This document shows positions 1 to 8,590 of a stretch of DNA of 64,000 nucleotides, one piece after another; within the stretch, counting starts at the first letter, position 1; every line of letters starts with the position of its first letter. The position numbers and the translations under genes were made by a program. The notes under the pieces were generated by a model. That model had not been told where the DNA came from. It ran no database searches and saw only the letters and a list, made by a program, of their open reading frames with translations. Source of the stretch: Williamsia phyllosphaerae (GTDB taxonomy: Bacteria > Actinomycetota > Actinomycetes > Mycobacteriales > Mycobacteriaceae); the NCBI RefSeq assembly GCF_014635305.1, contig NZ_BMCS01000003.1, forward strand, positions 729,000 to 792,999, given 5' to 3'.

Positions 1-19
1 CGCACCCGCCGCGGCGCGA

Positions 20-1258
20 TCAGGGACGGGTGAACTGCAGCTGACTGACCTGCAGGTACCCCGACGCGAAGCCGGCCTCGCAGTAGGCCAGGTAGTACTC
101 CCACATGCGCCGGAACGTCTCGTCGAACCCCTTGTGCTGCACGATGTCCCACGACGCGTTGAACCGGTGGCGCCAGCGACGCAGCGTCTCGGCGTAGTGC
201 TGGCCGAGGTCGATGCGATCCGACCGGACCAGTCCGGTGTGGTCGGCGATCGTGGCGTCGATGGCCTCCATCGACGGGATCAGACCGCCGGGGAAGATGT
301 ACTTCTGGATCCAGCCGAACGAGCGGCGGGTCGCCAGCATCCGGTTGTGCGGCATGAGGATCGCCTGGATGGAGACCTTGCCGCCCGGGGCGAGCAGTTC
401 GTCGATCTTGCCGAAGTAGGTCGGCCAGTACTCCTCGCCGACTGCTTCGATCATCTCGACGCTGACGATCGCGTCGAACCGACCCTCGACGTCCCGATAG
501 TCCTGGAGGCGGATGTCGATGCGGTCGGAGAGTCCGGCGTCGGCGATCCGGTGCAGCGCCAGCTCACGCTGCTCCTGCGACAGGGTCACCGTGGTCACCT
601 CGGCACCGCGTTGTGCGGCGCGGATGGCCAGCGCACCCCATCCGCTGCCGATCTCCAGCACCCGCGTACCGACACCGACACCGGCCATGTCCAGGACCGA
701 ATCGATCTTGCGGTACTGCGCCGCCTCGAGATCCTGAGTCGCGAAGTCACCTGCCTCGTCGAACATGGCCGAGCTGTAGGACATCGTGGGGTCGAGGAAC
801 GAGGCGAACATCTCGTTGCTGAGGTCGTAGTGGGCGCCGATGTTCCGCTTGGATCCCTCGACCGAGTTCCGCTGGTGCTCGGGGATCCGTTTGTCGACGA
901 CGGCACGCAGCTTCCAGATCGGCTCCGGCACCAGGCTGGTCATCCGTTCGGCGAACGGTGTCAGGGCTCGCCCGAGGTCGCTGCCCTCGGCCGCGCGCCA
1001 GTCGCCCGCCATGTACGCCTCGCCGAGTCCGATCTTGGGATTGTGGCCCAGTCGGTCGTAGAAGACCCTGGGGCGCACGATCTCGAGCGTCTCGCTGTCG
1101 GGGGCGCCGTTCCCCCGGATCTCGCCGCCCGGGAAGAGGACGTTGACCGGCGCCTTGCTCAGCGCGTAGTCGACCAGGCGGCGGGTGATCGGGGTCTTGA
1201 ACCATGTGCCTGCGAGGACGGGCCTGCGCACGGCGAAGGGATCAGCGACGTTGGTCAT
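20..1258 (-). CDS. ufaA1: Cyclopropane-fatty-acyl-phospholipid synthase family methyltransferase
   Basis: This 412-residue protein is a SAM-dependent methyltransferase of the cyclopropane fatty acid synthase family, which transfers a methyl or methylene group to unsaturated acyl chains of membrane lipids. The family signature HYDLSNEMF starts near residue 143, the SAM-binding motif LEIGSGWG lies at about 201-208, and VEMIEAVG follows at about 267. It is the last gene of a three-gene minus-strand operon, 4 nt after the DUF1365 gene. From memory, the same trio is Rv0449c-Rv0448c-Rv0447c (ufaA1) in M. tuberculosis, where UfaA1 was proposed to make tuberculostearic acid. The family is clear; the exact product (cyclopropane or 10-methyl branch) is inference. 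Confidence 0.9.
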   Translation of the reverse strand: MTNVADPFAVRRPVLAGTWFKTPITRRLVDYALSKAPVNVLFPGGEIRGNGAPDSETLEIVRPRVFYDRLGHNPKIGLGEAYMAGDWRAAEGSDLGRALTPFAERMTSLVPEPIWKLRAVVDKRIPEHQRNSVEGSKRNIGAHYDLSNEMFASFLDPTMSYSSAMFDEAGDFATQDLEAAQYRKIDSVLDMAGVGVGTRVLEIGSGWGALAIRAAQRGAEVTTVTLSQEQRELALHRIADAGLSDRIDIRLQDYRDVEGRFDAIVSVEMIEAVGEEYWPTYFGKIDELLAPGGKVSIQAILMPHNRMLATRRSFGWIQKYIFPGGLIPSMEAIDATIADHTGLVRSDRIDLGQHYAETLRRWRHRFNASWDIVQHKGFDETFRRMWEYYLAYCEAGFASGYLQVSQLQFTRP

Positions 1259-1262
1259 GGGT

Positions 1263-2024
1263 TCAGACCTCCTGTGGGGGCGTGTGAGTGGGGCGCGCCA
1301 CGACGGGCAGGCGACGGAGCCAGAGCCAGATACCGTGGACTGCGATCAGTCCGGTGACCCGCTGGGGCATCAGCGGCATGGTCAGGATCGACCGCAGCAC
1401 GGCACGTTTCGTGGCCGGGCGCGGAACCCCCGTGAACGTCGCGCTGAACGGCGGCATCTCGGGGCGGTCGAGTGTGATGGTGACGGTGACCCGCTCGGCG
1501 TCGAGCCGGAACACCATGCGGTAGTGGCCCGAGACGTCGTTGAACGGGGAGACATAGAAGTGCTTGTCGACCTCTGCACGCCCGTTCTCGTCGGGGCGGA
1601 GCAGGTAGGCGGTGCGTTCACCGTAGGTGTTGTGCACCTCGGCGATCAGGCAGCGGAGCTCACCGTCGGCGGCGAAGCACCAGTAGACCGACAGCGGGTC
1701 GAACACGTAGCCGAGCACTCGCGCGTTGGCGAGCATGACGACGCGTGCGCCCGCGCCTAGGTCGATGTCGTTGGCGCGGAGGTAGGTCTCGACGTTGGCC
1801 TTGATCGCGGCCGCGGAGTCTGAATCGATCGCGCCGAGATGGTCCCGGGCGCTGAAACGCGCGAAGGGAGCGAGTGGTCGCGGCAGCTGCGGCGGCGCGT
1901 CGAGATCGATCAGCCACTGGTACACGCGATGTCGGAACCGATGCGCCTTCTGCCCACGCCGGACGTGCGAGACGTCCCCGGTCACGATCGCCGGCAGCGA
2001 CGGCAGGTCGACCACCGCCGTCAT
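1263..2024 (-). CDS. DUF1365 family protein
   Basis: This 253-residue protein belongs to DUF1365, a family of unknown biochemical role usually encoded between an FAD-dependent oxidoreductase and a cyclopropane-synthase-like methyltransferase, as here. Recognisable family blocks are HRFRHRVYQWLIDLD near the N terminus and VLGYVFDPLSVYWCF in the middle. I chose the ATG at 2024 (MTAVVDLPSL); an in-frame start at 2066 would overlap the upstream gene's end. GGTGG precedes the chosen ATG and the upstream stop is only 4 nt away, so translation is probably coupled. A role in maturing or delivering the modified acyl lipid is inferred from context only. Confidence 0.88.
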   Translation of the reverse strand: MTAVVDLPSLPAIVTGDVSHVRRGQKAHRFRHRVYQWLIDLDAPPQLPRPLAPFARFSARDHLGAIDSDSAAAIKANVETYLRANDIDLGAGARVVMLANARVLGYVFDPLSVYWCFAADGELRCLIAEVHNTYGERTAYLLRPDENGRAEVDKHFYVSPFNDVSGHYRMVFRLDAERVTVTITLDRPEMPPFSATFTGVPRPATKRAVLRSILTMPLMPQRVTGLIAVHGIWLWLRRLPVVARPTHTPPQEV

Positions 2025-2028
2025 CGCG

Positions 2029-3327
2029 TCACCACCGGGCACCGAGGTGTTCCGCCGCGGCGACACCCGATCGGGCGCCGTCCTCGTGGAAACCCCAACC
2101 GTGGTAGGCGCCCGCGAACGCGGTAACCGATGAATTCAGTTCGCTCAGAAGCGTTTGCGCGGCGACGGCGGCCGGCGTGTAGGTCGGGTGGGCATAATCC
2201 ATCACCGCGATGATCGTCGACGGGTCGATCAGGTCCCGCGCATTGAGCGTCACCAGGTAGTCGGTCGGGCTGTCGAGTGCCTGCAGTCGGTTCATCCAGT
2301 AGGTGACCACCGGCGGTTCGTCCGATCCGCCGTCACCGTCGGGCGTCAGATAGTTCCACGACGCGCGCGCACGCCGCGCCGACGGCAACAGGGAGGAATC
2401 GGTGTGCAGGACAGCCTGGTTGGGCGAGTAGTGGAAGGCCGACAGGACGGTGCGCTCGGACTCCGTCGGATTCGCCAGCATCGCCAGTGCCTGCTCGGGA
2501 TGGGTGGCGACGACGACCTTGTCGAATCGGTCGCGGGCGCCGGTGCGGTCGGTGATCGTGACGCCGTCGGCATCGCGCACGATCTCGGTGACACCGCTGG
2601 ACAACCGGACATCGGCGATGCCCTCGGCGATCTTGCGGACGTACTCCTGCGATCCGCCGGTGACGGTGTACCACTGCGGCGAACCGGTGACGGTGAGCAT
2701 GCCGTGGTTGCGCAGGAAGGCGAACAGGTAACGCGCTGGGTAGTCCAGCGACGCCGCCGGGCCCGACGACCACACGCAGGACACGAGCGGCACCGCGTAG
2801 TGGCGACGGAAGAACGCACCGAAGTCGTGTCCGTCGAGGAACTGTCCGTAGGTGGTCAGATCGTCGTCGGTCGCCGAGTCGAGGAAGGCACCCGCGGCGC
2901 GGTGGAACTGTTTGATCTGCAGCAGCATCCCGAGAAACCGGGGATCGGCCAACCGGCGCGGCTGGGCGAGGATGCCGCCGACACCGCGGCCGCCCGCGTA
3001 TTCGAACCCGCTGACGCGGTCGACGATGCTCATGGACATCTCGGTGGGCTGGGTGGCCACCCCGAGCTCGGCGAACAGTCGGCGCAGGATCGGGTACGTC
3101 TCGTCGTTGTGCACGATGAACCCCGAGTCGATCCCGAGTCGGCGGTCGCCGTCGGGGACCTGATGGGTGTGGGCGTGGCCACCCAGACGATCGTCTGCCT
3201 CGTACAACGTCACCGCATGGGTGCTACCCAGCAGGTGCGCGGCGGTGAGTCCGGACACGCCTGATCCCACGACCGCGACGGTCGGCGATTGCGCATTCGG
3301 GGACCCACTCGTCATCACCTGCACCAC
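2029..3327 (-). CDS. FAD-dependent oxidoreductase (amine oxidase-like)
   Basis: First gene of the lipid operon, a 432-residue flavoprotein. The N terminus has the dinucleotide-binding fold AVVGSGVSGLTAAHLL followed by YEADDRLGGHAHT, typical of the NAD(P)/FAD amine-oxidase-like family, and a second FAD-contact region near the C terminus (YHGWGFHEDG). Members sit beside DUF1365 and cyclopropane-synthase-like genes in many bacteria and are thought to act on unsaturated or methylene-bearing acyl chains; the reaction is not established here. The GTG at 3327 follows AGGTGAGAG with good spacing; an ATG at 3315 is the alternative. The gene is divergent from the TIGR01777 gene across 161 nt. Confidence 0.87.
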   Translation of the reverse strand: MVQVMTSGSPNAQSPTVAVVGSGVSGLTAAHLLGSTHAVTLYEADDRLGGHAHTHQVPDGDRRLGIDSGFIVHNDETYPILRRLFAELGVATQPTEMSMSIVDRVSGFEYAGGRGVGGILAQPRRLADPRFLGMLLQIKQFHRAAGAFLDSATDDDLTTYGQFLDGHDFGAFFRRHYAVPLVSCVWSSGPAASLDYPARYLFAFLRNHGMLTVTGSPQWYTVTGGSQEYVRKIAEGIADVRLSSGVTEIVRDADGVTITDRTGARDRFDKVVVATHPEQALAMLANPTESERTVLSAFHYSPNQAVLHTDSSLLPSARRARASWNYLTPDGDGGSDEPPVVTYWMNRLQALDSPTDYLVTLNARDLIDPSTIIAVMDYAHPTYTPAAVAAQTLLSELNSSVTAFAGAYHGWGFHEDGARSGVAAAEHLGARW

Positions 3328-3475
3328 TGTCTCTCACCTGGAAAAGCCGACTTCGGACCACAAGGGTCTCACTGAGCGTTCGGACCCCCCGCACCACCGG
3401 ATGGGCGTCGGCGGTTCGCTGTGGGTGAAACCGGACATGGGGCAATCGGGGAATCGGACATCCCCGGAACGCGCA

Positions 3476-3481
3476 TAGGCT
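3476..3481 (+). promoter_or_regulatory. Putative -10 element, leaderless start of TIGR01777 gene
   Basis: The hexamer TAGGCT fits TANNNT and ends 7 nt before the ATG at 3489, with no Shine-Dalgarno sequence between. This geometry puts the transcription start at or next to the ATG. It is one of about a dozen such cases in the window. Confidence 0.5.
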
Positions 3482-3488
3482 CGCAGAC

Positions 3489-4832
3489 ATGAGCATCACT
3501 CGTTCGTCCGTGGTCGATGATTCGATCGACGAGGTCTTCGCCTGGCACAAACGCCCCGGGGCGTTTCACCGCCTCTCCCCCGGCTTCGCGCCGATGTCGC
3601 TGCGGTCGGAGGCCACCTCCATCGAGGACGGCAAAGCCATCCTGGTGCTCCCCGGCGGTCTGACCTGGACCGCCTCCCATCAGCCGGACGGTTTTCGACC
3701 GCCGAATCAGTTCGTGGACAAGCTCACGTCCTTCCCGCTCCGCTATGTCACCCCGTGGACGCACACGCACAACTTCGACGCCGTGGACGCCGACCACACG
3801 CGGGTCACCGACAACGTCGACACCCGGGTGCCCGGGTTCGCGCTGTCGTCGATGTTCGACTTCCGTCACCGGCAGCTCGCCGACGACATCATCACGCAGA
3901 AGTGGGCTCGATCACTGCAGCCGACGCCGCTGACCATCGGGATGACGGGCGTGTCGGGCACGATCGGGACCGCGCTGGCCGCCCTGGCCACCACCGGCGG
4001 TCACCGGGTCGTGTCGCTGGTGCGTCGGGCACCGGTCGGCGACGACGAACGCCGCTGGGACCCCGACAATCCCGCCGCCGATCTGCTCGACGGCCTCGAT
4101 GTCGTCATCCATCTCGCGGGCTCGTCCATCGCCGGACGGTTCACCGACGCGCACGTCTCCCGCGTCCGCCACAGCCGGGTCGAGCCGTCGCACGCGTTGG
4201 CCCGGGTGGCCGCCGCCGCTGCTGCCGACGGACGCGGCCCCCGCGTCTTCGTCGGGGCGTCGGCCATCGGGTTCTACGGCGCGGACCGCGGCGACGAGGA
4301 ACTCACCGAGACCAGCACCCCCGGTGACGGCGTCATCGCAGACATCGTGCGCGACTGGGAGTCGGCCTACGCACCGGCCGCCGAGGCCGGACTGCGGGTG
4401 GTGACCGTGCGCACCGGCGTGGTGCAGGCGTCGGCCGGCGGCATGCTCAAGGTGCTGAAACCGGTGTTCGGCGCAGGGCTGGGCGGCCCCATCGGCGACG
4501 GCACCCAGTGGTTGTCCTGGATCGGCCTGGAGGACGTGTGCGACGTGTTCTACCGCGCCGCACTGGACGAGCGCCTGTCGGGACCGGTCAACGCGGTCTC
4601 CCCCGAACCCGTCCGCAACAGCGAGTTCACCGACACCATGGGAACGGTGCTGCACCGTCCCACCGTGCTGCGCGTGCCGGAGTTCGCGCCCAAGCTGGTG
4701 CTCACCGAGAGCGGTGCGGGATCGCTCGCGTTGGCGAGCCAACGAGTGCTCCCGGAGGCGCTGGCGGGAATCGGGCACGATTTCCGGATGCCCGCCCTGG
4801 CCGACACCCTGCGACACCAGTGCGGACGGTGA
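3489..4832 (+). CDS. TIGR01777 family protein, SRPBCC domain fused to SDR epimerase domain
   Basis: This 447-residue protein has two parts. Residues 1 to about 145 look like a SRPBCC (START-like) ligand-binding domain. From about 150 there is an extended short-chain dehydrogenase/epimerase fold of the TIGR01777/YfcH type, with IGMTGVSGTIGTALAA as the nucleotide-binding glycine motif and FVGASAIGFYG in the catalytic region. The C terminus (VPEFAPKLVLTESGAGSLALASQ) resembles DUF1731. YfcH-type proteins are putative NAD(P)-dependent sugar or polyketide epimerases of unknown substrate. The N-terminal fusion is common in actinobacteria. It stands alone, divergent from the lipid operon. Confidence 0.9.
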   Translation: MSITRSSVVDDSIDEVFAWHKRPGAFHRLSPGFAPMSLRSEATSIEDGKAILVLPGGLTWTASHQPDGFRPPNQFVDKLTSFPLRYVTPWTHTHNFDAVDADHTRVTDNVDTRVPGFALSSMFDFRHRQLADDIITQKWARSLQPTPLTIGMTGVSGTIGTALAALATTGGHRVVSLVRRAPVGDDERRWDPDNPAADLLDGLDVVIHLAGSSIAGRFTDAHVSRVRHSRVEPSHALARVAAAAAADGRGPRVFVGASAIGFYGADRGDEELTETSTPGDGVIADIVRDWESAYAPAAEAGLRVVTVRTGVVQASAGGMLKVLKPVFGAGLGGPIGDGTQWLSWIGLEDVCDVFYRAALDERLSGPVNAVSPEPVRNSEFTDTMGTVLHRPTVLRVPEFAPKLVLTESGAGSLALASQRVLPEALAGIGHDFRMPALADTLRHQCGR

Positions 4833-4905
4833 CCATCGGGCACGGTGCCGTAGGCCAGTAGGACGACACGTTCGGCGAAACCGCTGATGCGCTGCGGCTA
4901 CGTCC

Positions 4906-4911
4906 TATATT
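4906..4911 (+). promoter_or_regulatory. Putative -10 element of the acetyltransferase gene
   Basis: TATATT, the most AT-rich and consensus-like -10 in the window, ends 6 nt before the GTG start at 4918. This implies a leaderless transcript. No convincing -35 is visible. Confidence 0.6.
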
Positions 4912-4917
4912 AATGCG

Positions 4918-5514
4918 GTGATCATCGAGACTGCGCACCTGGTGCTCCGGCCGATCACCCGTGACGACGCCGCGGCCCTGGTGGAACTCGACAGTGATCC
5001 CGTGGTCATGCGGTACGTCTCGGGTGGCCGCCCGACGCCTCGCAGCATGATCGAGGACTGGGTGATCCCGCGCGCCATCACCGAGATGTCGATGCGACGG
5101 GGCGTGGGCATGTTCGCCGCGATGGACCGGCACCGCGGCGGGTTCCTCGGCTGGTTCTCGTTGCGGGCCCCGCGTCACAGCAACCGGGCCGAACTCGAAC
5201 TCACCTACCGACTGCGTCGCGATGCGTGGGGGTACGGGATCGCCACCGAGGGATCACGCGCGCTGGTGCAGGTCGCGTTCGACCGCCTAGCGACCGACCG
5301 TCTGTTCGCCGGGACGATGGCGGTCAACGCCCCGTCTCGACGTGTGATGGAGAAATCCGGCATGCGCCTGGCCGCCCTCCACCAGGCCGACGATGCCGCC
5401 GTCGACGGGTACGAGCGCGGCGAGGTCGAGTACGAGATCCTCAGATCTCAGTGGGAGACCGCACATTTTCCGTGGGCGAGATCGGCTCGGGCGGCCGCAC
5501 ATCTGATCGCCTGA
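4918..5514 (+). CDS. GNAT family N-acetyltransferase (RimJ/RimL type)
   Basis: A 198-residue acetyltransferase of the RimJ/RimL-like GNAT group. It begins with the usual LVLRPITRDDAAALVEL strand, has the acetyl-CoA-binding region around WGYGIATEGSRALVQVAF, and the downstream TMAVNAPSRRVMEKSGMR helix in which N and S are typical. Such enzymes acetylate ribosomal proteins or small-molecule amines; the substrate cannot be read from sequence. It starts with GTG directly behind a strong -10 hexamer. The C-terminal tail is not conserved in the family as far as I can tell. Confidence 0.88.
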   Translation: MIIETAHLVLRPITRDDAAALVELDSDPVVMRYVSGGRPTPRSMIEDWVIPRAITEMSMRRGVGMFAAMDRHRGGFLGWFSLRAPRHSNRAELELTYRLRRDAWGYGIATEGSRALVQVAFDRLATDRLFAGTMAVNAPSRRVMEKSGMRLAALHQADDAAVDGYERGEVEYEILRSQWETAHFPWARSARAAAHLIA

Positions 5515-5664
5515 CCGGCTCGCGCGCGTCGACCGACAACCCGGTGTCCACCGTGGGCGCGTGGGAATCGACTCGATTGACTACCGTTGAGGTCGAGCGG
5601 GCGTGTACTCGACCTGAGACCGGCCTGCGCAGACGCACTCCACGACCACAGACAGGAGAAGCCC

Positions 5665-7197
5665 ATGAGCCTCAATCGGCTTGATGGACAGCACCCCCAT
5701 CGCGTGGTGGTCATCGGATCGGGATTCGGCGGGTTGTTCGGCACCCAACGGCTGAAGAAAGCCGACGTCGATGTCACCTTGATCGCACGCACCACTCATC
5801 ACCTGTTCCAGCCCATGCTCTACCAGGTCGCGACGGGGATCGTCTCGGAGGGCGAGATCGCTCCCGCCACCCGGGTGATCCTGCGGAACCAGGACAACGC
5901 ACAGGTTCTGCTCGGCGACGTCGAGTCGATCGACCTCGAGCGCAAGGTCGTCCGGTCGCGCCTGCTGACCCGCATCACCGAGACCCCGTTCGACAGCCTG
6001 ATCATCGCCGCCGGCGCGGCGCAGTCCTACTTCGGCAACGACCAGTTCGCCGAGTTCGCGCCCGGCATGAAGACCATCGACGATGCTCTTGAACTGCGTG
6101 GTCGAATCCTCGGCGCGTTCGAGCAGGCCGAGCTGTCCGAGGATCCCGACGAGCGCGCACGTCTGCTCACCTTCGTCGTCGTCGGGGCGGGCCCGACCGG
6201 CGTGGAGTTGGCCGGTCAGATCGCCGAGATGTCGGACAAGACGCTCAAGGACACCTTCCGCAACATCGACCCGACCAGCGCCCGCGTGATCCTGCTGGAC
6301 GCCGCGCCCGCCGTGCTGCCGCCGATGGGCGAGAAGCTCGGCACCAAGGCCGCCAAGCGGCTCGAGGGCATGGGCGTGGAGATCCAGCTCAACGCGATGG
6401 TCGTCGACCTCGACTACAACGGGCTGACCGTCAAGGACAAGGACGGGACCACCCGTCGCATCGAATCCCAGTGCAAGGTGTGGTCGGCCGGTGTGGCCGC
6501 CAGCCCGCTGGGCAAGCAGCTCGCCGAGCAGAGCGGTGTCGAACTCGATCGCGCCGGGCGCGTGAAGGTGCAGCCGGACCTGTCGATCCCGGGGCACCCG
6601 AATGTCTTCGTCGTCGGCGACATGATGTCGATCGACGACGTCCCCGGCATGGCGCAGGGCGCCATCCAGGGCGGTCGCTACGCGGCGGATGCGATCAAGG
6701 CGAGCCTGTCGGGCCAGAAGCCCGAGGAGCGCAGCCCGTTCAAGTACCACGACAAGGGGTCGATGGCGACCGTCTCGCGGTTCAGTGCCGTGATGAGCGT
6801 CCCGATCCCGTTCACCTCGAAGCGTTTCGAGACCGAGGGTTTCTTCGCGTGGCTCGGGTGGCTGGCTCTGCACCTGGTCTACATCGTCGGGTTCCGCAGC
6901 CGTCTGAGCACGATCATCGACTGGACGGTGTCGTTCACGACCCGCAGCCGTTCGCAGCTCACGGTCACCGAACAGCAGGTGTACGCACGGACCGCCATGG
7001 ATCACCTGCACCACCTGGAGTCGGAGAACAAGACGTCGGAGTCGTCCGGGATCCCGGCGGCGGCGGCACCCACACCTCCTGCGGCGACGTCGACCCCTCC
7101 GTCGGAGGATTCCGAGGTGCAGGGCACGACCGACAGCAAGGCGGCCGAGGACACCGGGACCAAGGGCAAGCAGCCCGCCGAGGCCGACGCCGGCTGA
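5665..7197 (+). CDS. ndh: Type II NADH dehydrogenase (NDH-2)
   Basis: A 510-residue, non-proton-pumping NADH:menaquinone oxidoreductase acting at the inner face of the membrane. It has two dinucleotide-binding motifs, VVVIGSGFGGLFGTQRL near residue 14 for FAD and FVVVGAGPTGVELAGQ near 172 for NADH, plus the FAD-contact motif VFVVGDMMSID and the quinone-side AQGAIQGGRYAADAI. A hydrophobic segment (WLGWLALHLVYIVGF) gives C-terminal membrane association. The last 60 or so residues are a Pro/Ala/Ser-rich, acidic tail beyond the core enzyme. The ATG at 5665 follows AGGAG; an upstream in-frame start at 5587 lacks this. It is convergent with ureD, with one base between the stops. Confidence 0.94.
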   Translation: MSLNRLDGQHPHRVVVIGSGFGGLFGTQRLKKADVDVTLIARTTHHLFQPMLYQVATGIVSEGEIAPATRVILRNQDNAQVLLGDVESIDLERKVVRSRLLTRITETPFDSLIIAAGAAQSYFGNDQFAEFAPGMKTIDDALELRGRILGAFEQAELSEDPDERARLLTFVVVGAGPTGVELAGQIAEMSDKTLKDTFRNIDPTSARVILLDAAPAVLPPMGEKLGTKAAKRLEGMGVEIQLNAMVVDLDYNGLTVKDKDGTTRRIESQCKVWSAGVAASPLGKQLAEQSGVELDRAGRVKVQPDLSIPGHPNVFVVGDMMSIDDVPGMAQGAIQGGRYAADAIKASLSGQKPEERSPFKYHDKGSMATVSRFSAVMSVPIPFTSKRFETEGFFAWLGWLALHLVYIVGFRSRLSTIIDWTVSFTTRSRSQLTVTEQQVYARTAMDHLHHLESENKTSESSGIPAAAAPTPPAATSTPPSEDSEVQGTTDSKAAEDTGTKGKQPAEADAG

Positions 7198-7214
7198 GTC
7201 AGCTCAGGTCGGCC
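7182..7214. terminator. Hairpin spanning the ndh and ureD stop codons
   Basis: Outer arms GGCCGAC (7182-7188) and GTCGGCC (7208-7214) enclose an inner stem CTGAG-TCAG-CTCAG (7194-7207). The structure covers both convergent stop codons. It could work as a bidirectional terminator, although no T-run follows on either strand. Confidence 0.45.
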
Positions 7215-7873
7215 ACGCCCGTCTCGACACGCGTCAGTGACGGCCCCAGCACCGTGGTCAGCGATCCGCCGCATTCGAGCCGTAGGCGGGCCGCGACCAT
7301 GTGCGCCGACACCGCGGCCGGTTCGGTGTCCGGGTAGCGGAACGTGCTGATGAGCGCGCGCTGTTCGACGGCGCCCGGAGACCGGTCCGAGTCGAGCACC
7401 AGGCGGTGTCGCAGGGCGGGGCAGTCGGCGAGGTCGACATGTAATCGACCGGTCCATCGTCCGCCGTCCTCGCCGTGGCGACCGAGTTGTACCCGTTCGT
7501 CTATGAGCACCGACGATGTCGGGTCCGCGCGGACCGTCGTCGAGGTGACGAGGTCGGCATCGGCGGCGACGATCGTCGGCAGTGGCGTGATCGCGAGATC
7601 TGCGCCCGCTCCGACCAGCACCGTCCAGTCCATGGTCGAGGTCCGCTCGGTTCGGGACGGCAGTGCGATCGTCGCGGCGACGCTGCTCAGTCGGAGACGG
7701 GCTCCGTCCTCGACCTCGACGGTGATGTCGACGTGGTCACCACCGAGCGGGGTCGCGGCCGTCGAGATCAGGTGCAGTGCATCGGGACCGGTCTGACGTA
7801 CGGCGAGTCCGCCGCTCGCCCGGATCCGAGGTGAGCGCCCGGCCCGGGCGACGATGTGCACATCGGTGCGCAT
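7199..7873 (-). CDS. ureD: Urease accessory protein UreD
   Basis: A 224-residue UreD (UreH) protein, the scaffold that binds apo-urease and recruits UreF and UreG for nickel insertion. The family pattern LHLISTAATPLGGDHVDI, a variant of the usual GGLVxGD region, appears near residues 33-50, followed by the beta-helix repeat region. It is the last gene of the minus-strand order ureA-B-C-F-G-D, the order used in mycobacteria, and lies 4 nt after ureG. It is divergent in sequence from enterobacterial UreD, as usual for actinobacteria. Confidence 0.88.
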   Translation of the reverse strand: MRTDVHIVARAGRSPRIRASGGLAVRQTGPDALHLISTAATPLGGDHVDITVEVEDGARLRLSSVAATIALPSRTERTSTMDWTVLVGAGADLAITPLPTIVAADADLVTSTTVRADPTSSVLIDERVQLGRHGEDGGRWTGRLHVDLADCPALRHRLVLDSDRSPGAVEQRALISTFRYPDTEPAAVSAHMVAARLRLECGGSLTTVLGPSLTRVETGVADLS

Positions 7874-7877
7874 CCCC

Positions 7878-8567
7878 TCAGGCCTGCGTGCTGACCCCTG
7901 CGCCCAACTCCGAACGCACCCAGGACAGCACCTCGCTCGCCGCGGGGTCGTCGGTGAGGGAGATCAGTGCCGTCGGCCGGCCTTCGCGGACCCGGGCCGC
8001 GTCGGTGGCCATCACGGTCAGATCGGCTCCCACGAGCGGGGCGAGATCGGTCTTGTTGATCACCAACAGATCCGAGAACGTCACGCCCGGTCCGCCCTTG
8101 CGCGGGACCTTGTCGCCGCCGGCCACGTCGATGACGAAGATCTGGACGTCGATGAGACCGGTCGAGAACGTCGCGGTCAGGTTGTCGCCACCGGATTCCA
8201 CCAGGATCAGGTCCAGCGGCGGGTTCGCGGCGACCAGATCGTCGATGGCGTCGAGGTTGGCGGTGATGTCGTCGCGGATCGCGGTGTGCGGACACCCGCC
8301 GGTCTGCACGGCGGTGATCCGCTCGTCGGGGAGGACCGCGTTGCGACGCAGGAAGTCGGCGTCCTCGGTCGTGTAGATGTCGTTGGTCAGCACGGCGACC
8401 GAGAGTTCTTCACGCAGTTGCCGACACAGCGCGGCGACCAACGCGGTCTTCCCCGACCCCACGGGCCCACCGATGCCGACGCGCAGTGCCTCCCCGGGTT
8501 GACGGACACGGCGCGGCCGGTCGTGGGTGTGCGAGTGGGGTTCGCCGTCGATCAGATGCGGAGGCAT
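7878..8567 (-). CDS. ureG: Urease accessory GTPase UreG
   Basis: A 229-residue SIMIBI-class GTPase that delivers nickel to urease. Visible motifs are the P-loop GIGGPVGSGKTALV, TNDIYTTEDADFL, the metal-binding GGCPHTAIRDD (the family CPH motif), LVLVESGGDNLTATFS, and the guanine-specificity motif NKTD. The short N terminus HLIDGEPHSHTHD is His-rich and may help hold nickel, which could matter because no ureE is present in the operon. I chose the ATG at 8567; the reading frame stays open upstream but encodes an Arg-rich sequence that overlaps ureF out of frame. Confidence 0.95.
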   Translation of the reverse strand: MPPHLIDGEPHSHTHDRPRRVRQPGEALRVGIGGPVGSGKTALVAALCRQLREELSVAVLTNDIYTTEDADFLRRNAVLPDERITAVQTGGCPHTAIRDDITANLDAIDDLVAANPPLDLILVESGGDNLTATFSTGLIDVQIFVIDVAGGDKVPRKGGPGVTFSDLLVINKTDLAPLVGADLTVMATDAARVREGRPTALISLTDDPAASEVLSWVRSELGAGVSTQA

Positions 8568-8590
8568 GTCACCATCTTTCGGGTTGTCGA

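Noticed and set aside
134..1357. A 407-codon plus-strand frame opposite the cyclopropane-synthase-like gene.
   Set aside because: Shadow frame; crosses the end of the gene and the start of the next without any ribosome site or recognisable domain.
5577..5609. TTGACT and TGTACT as a promoter for ndh.
   Set aside because: The spacer is 21 nt, too long for a normal sigma-A promoter, and no regulator site is apparent.
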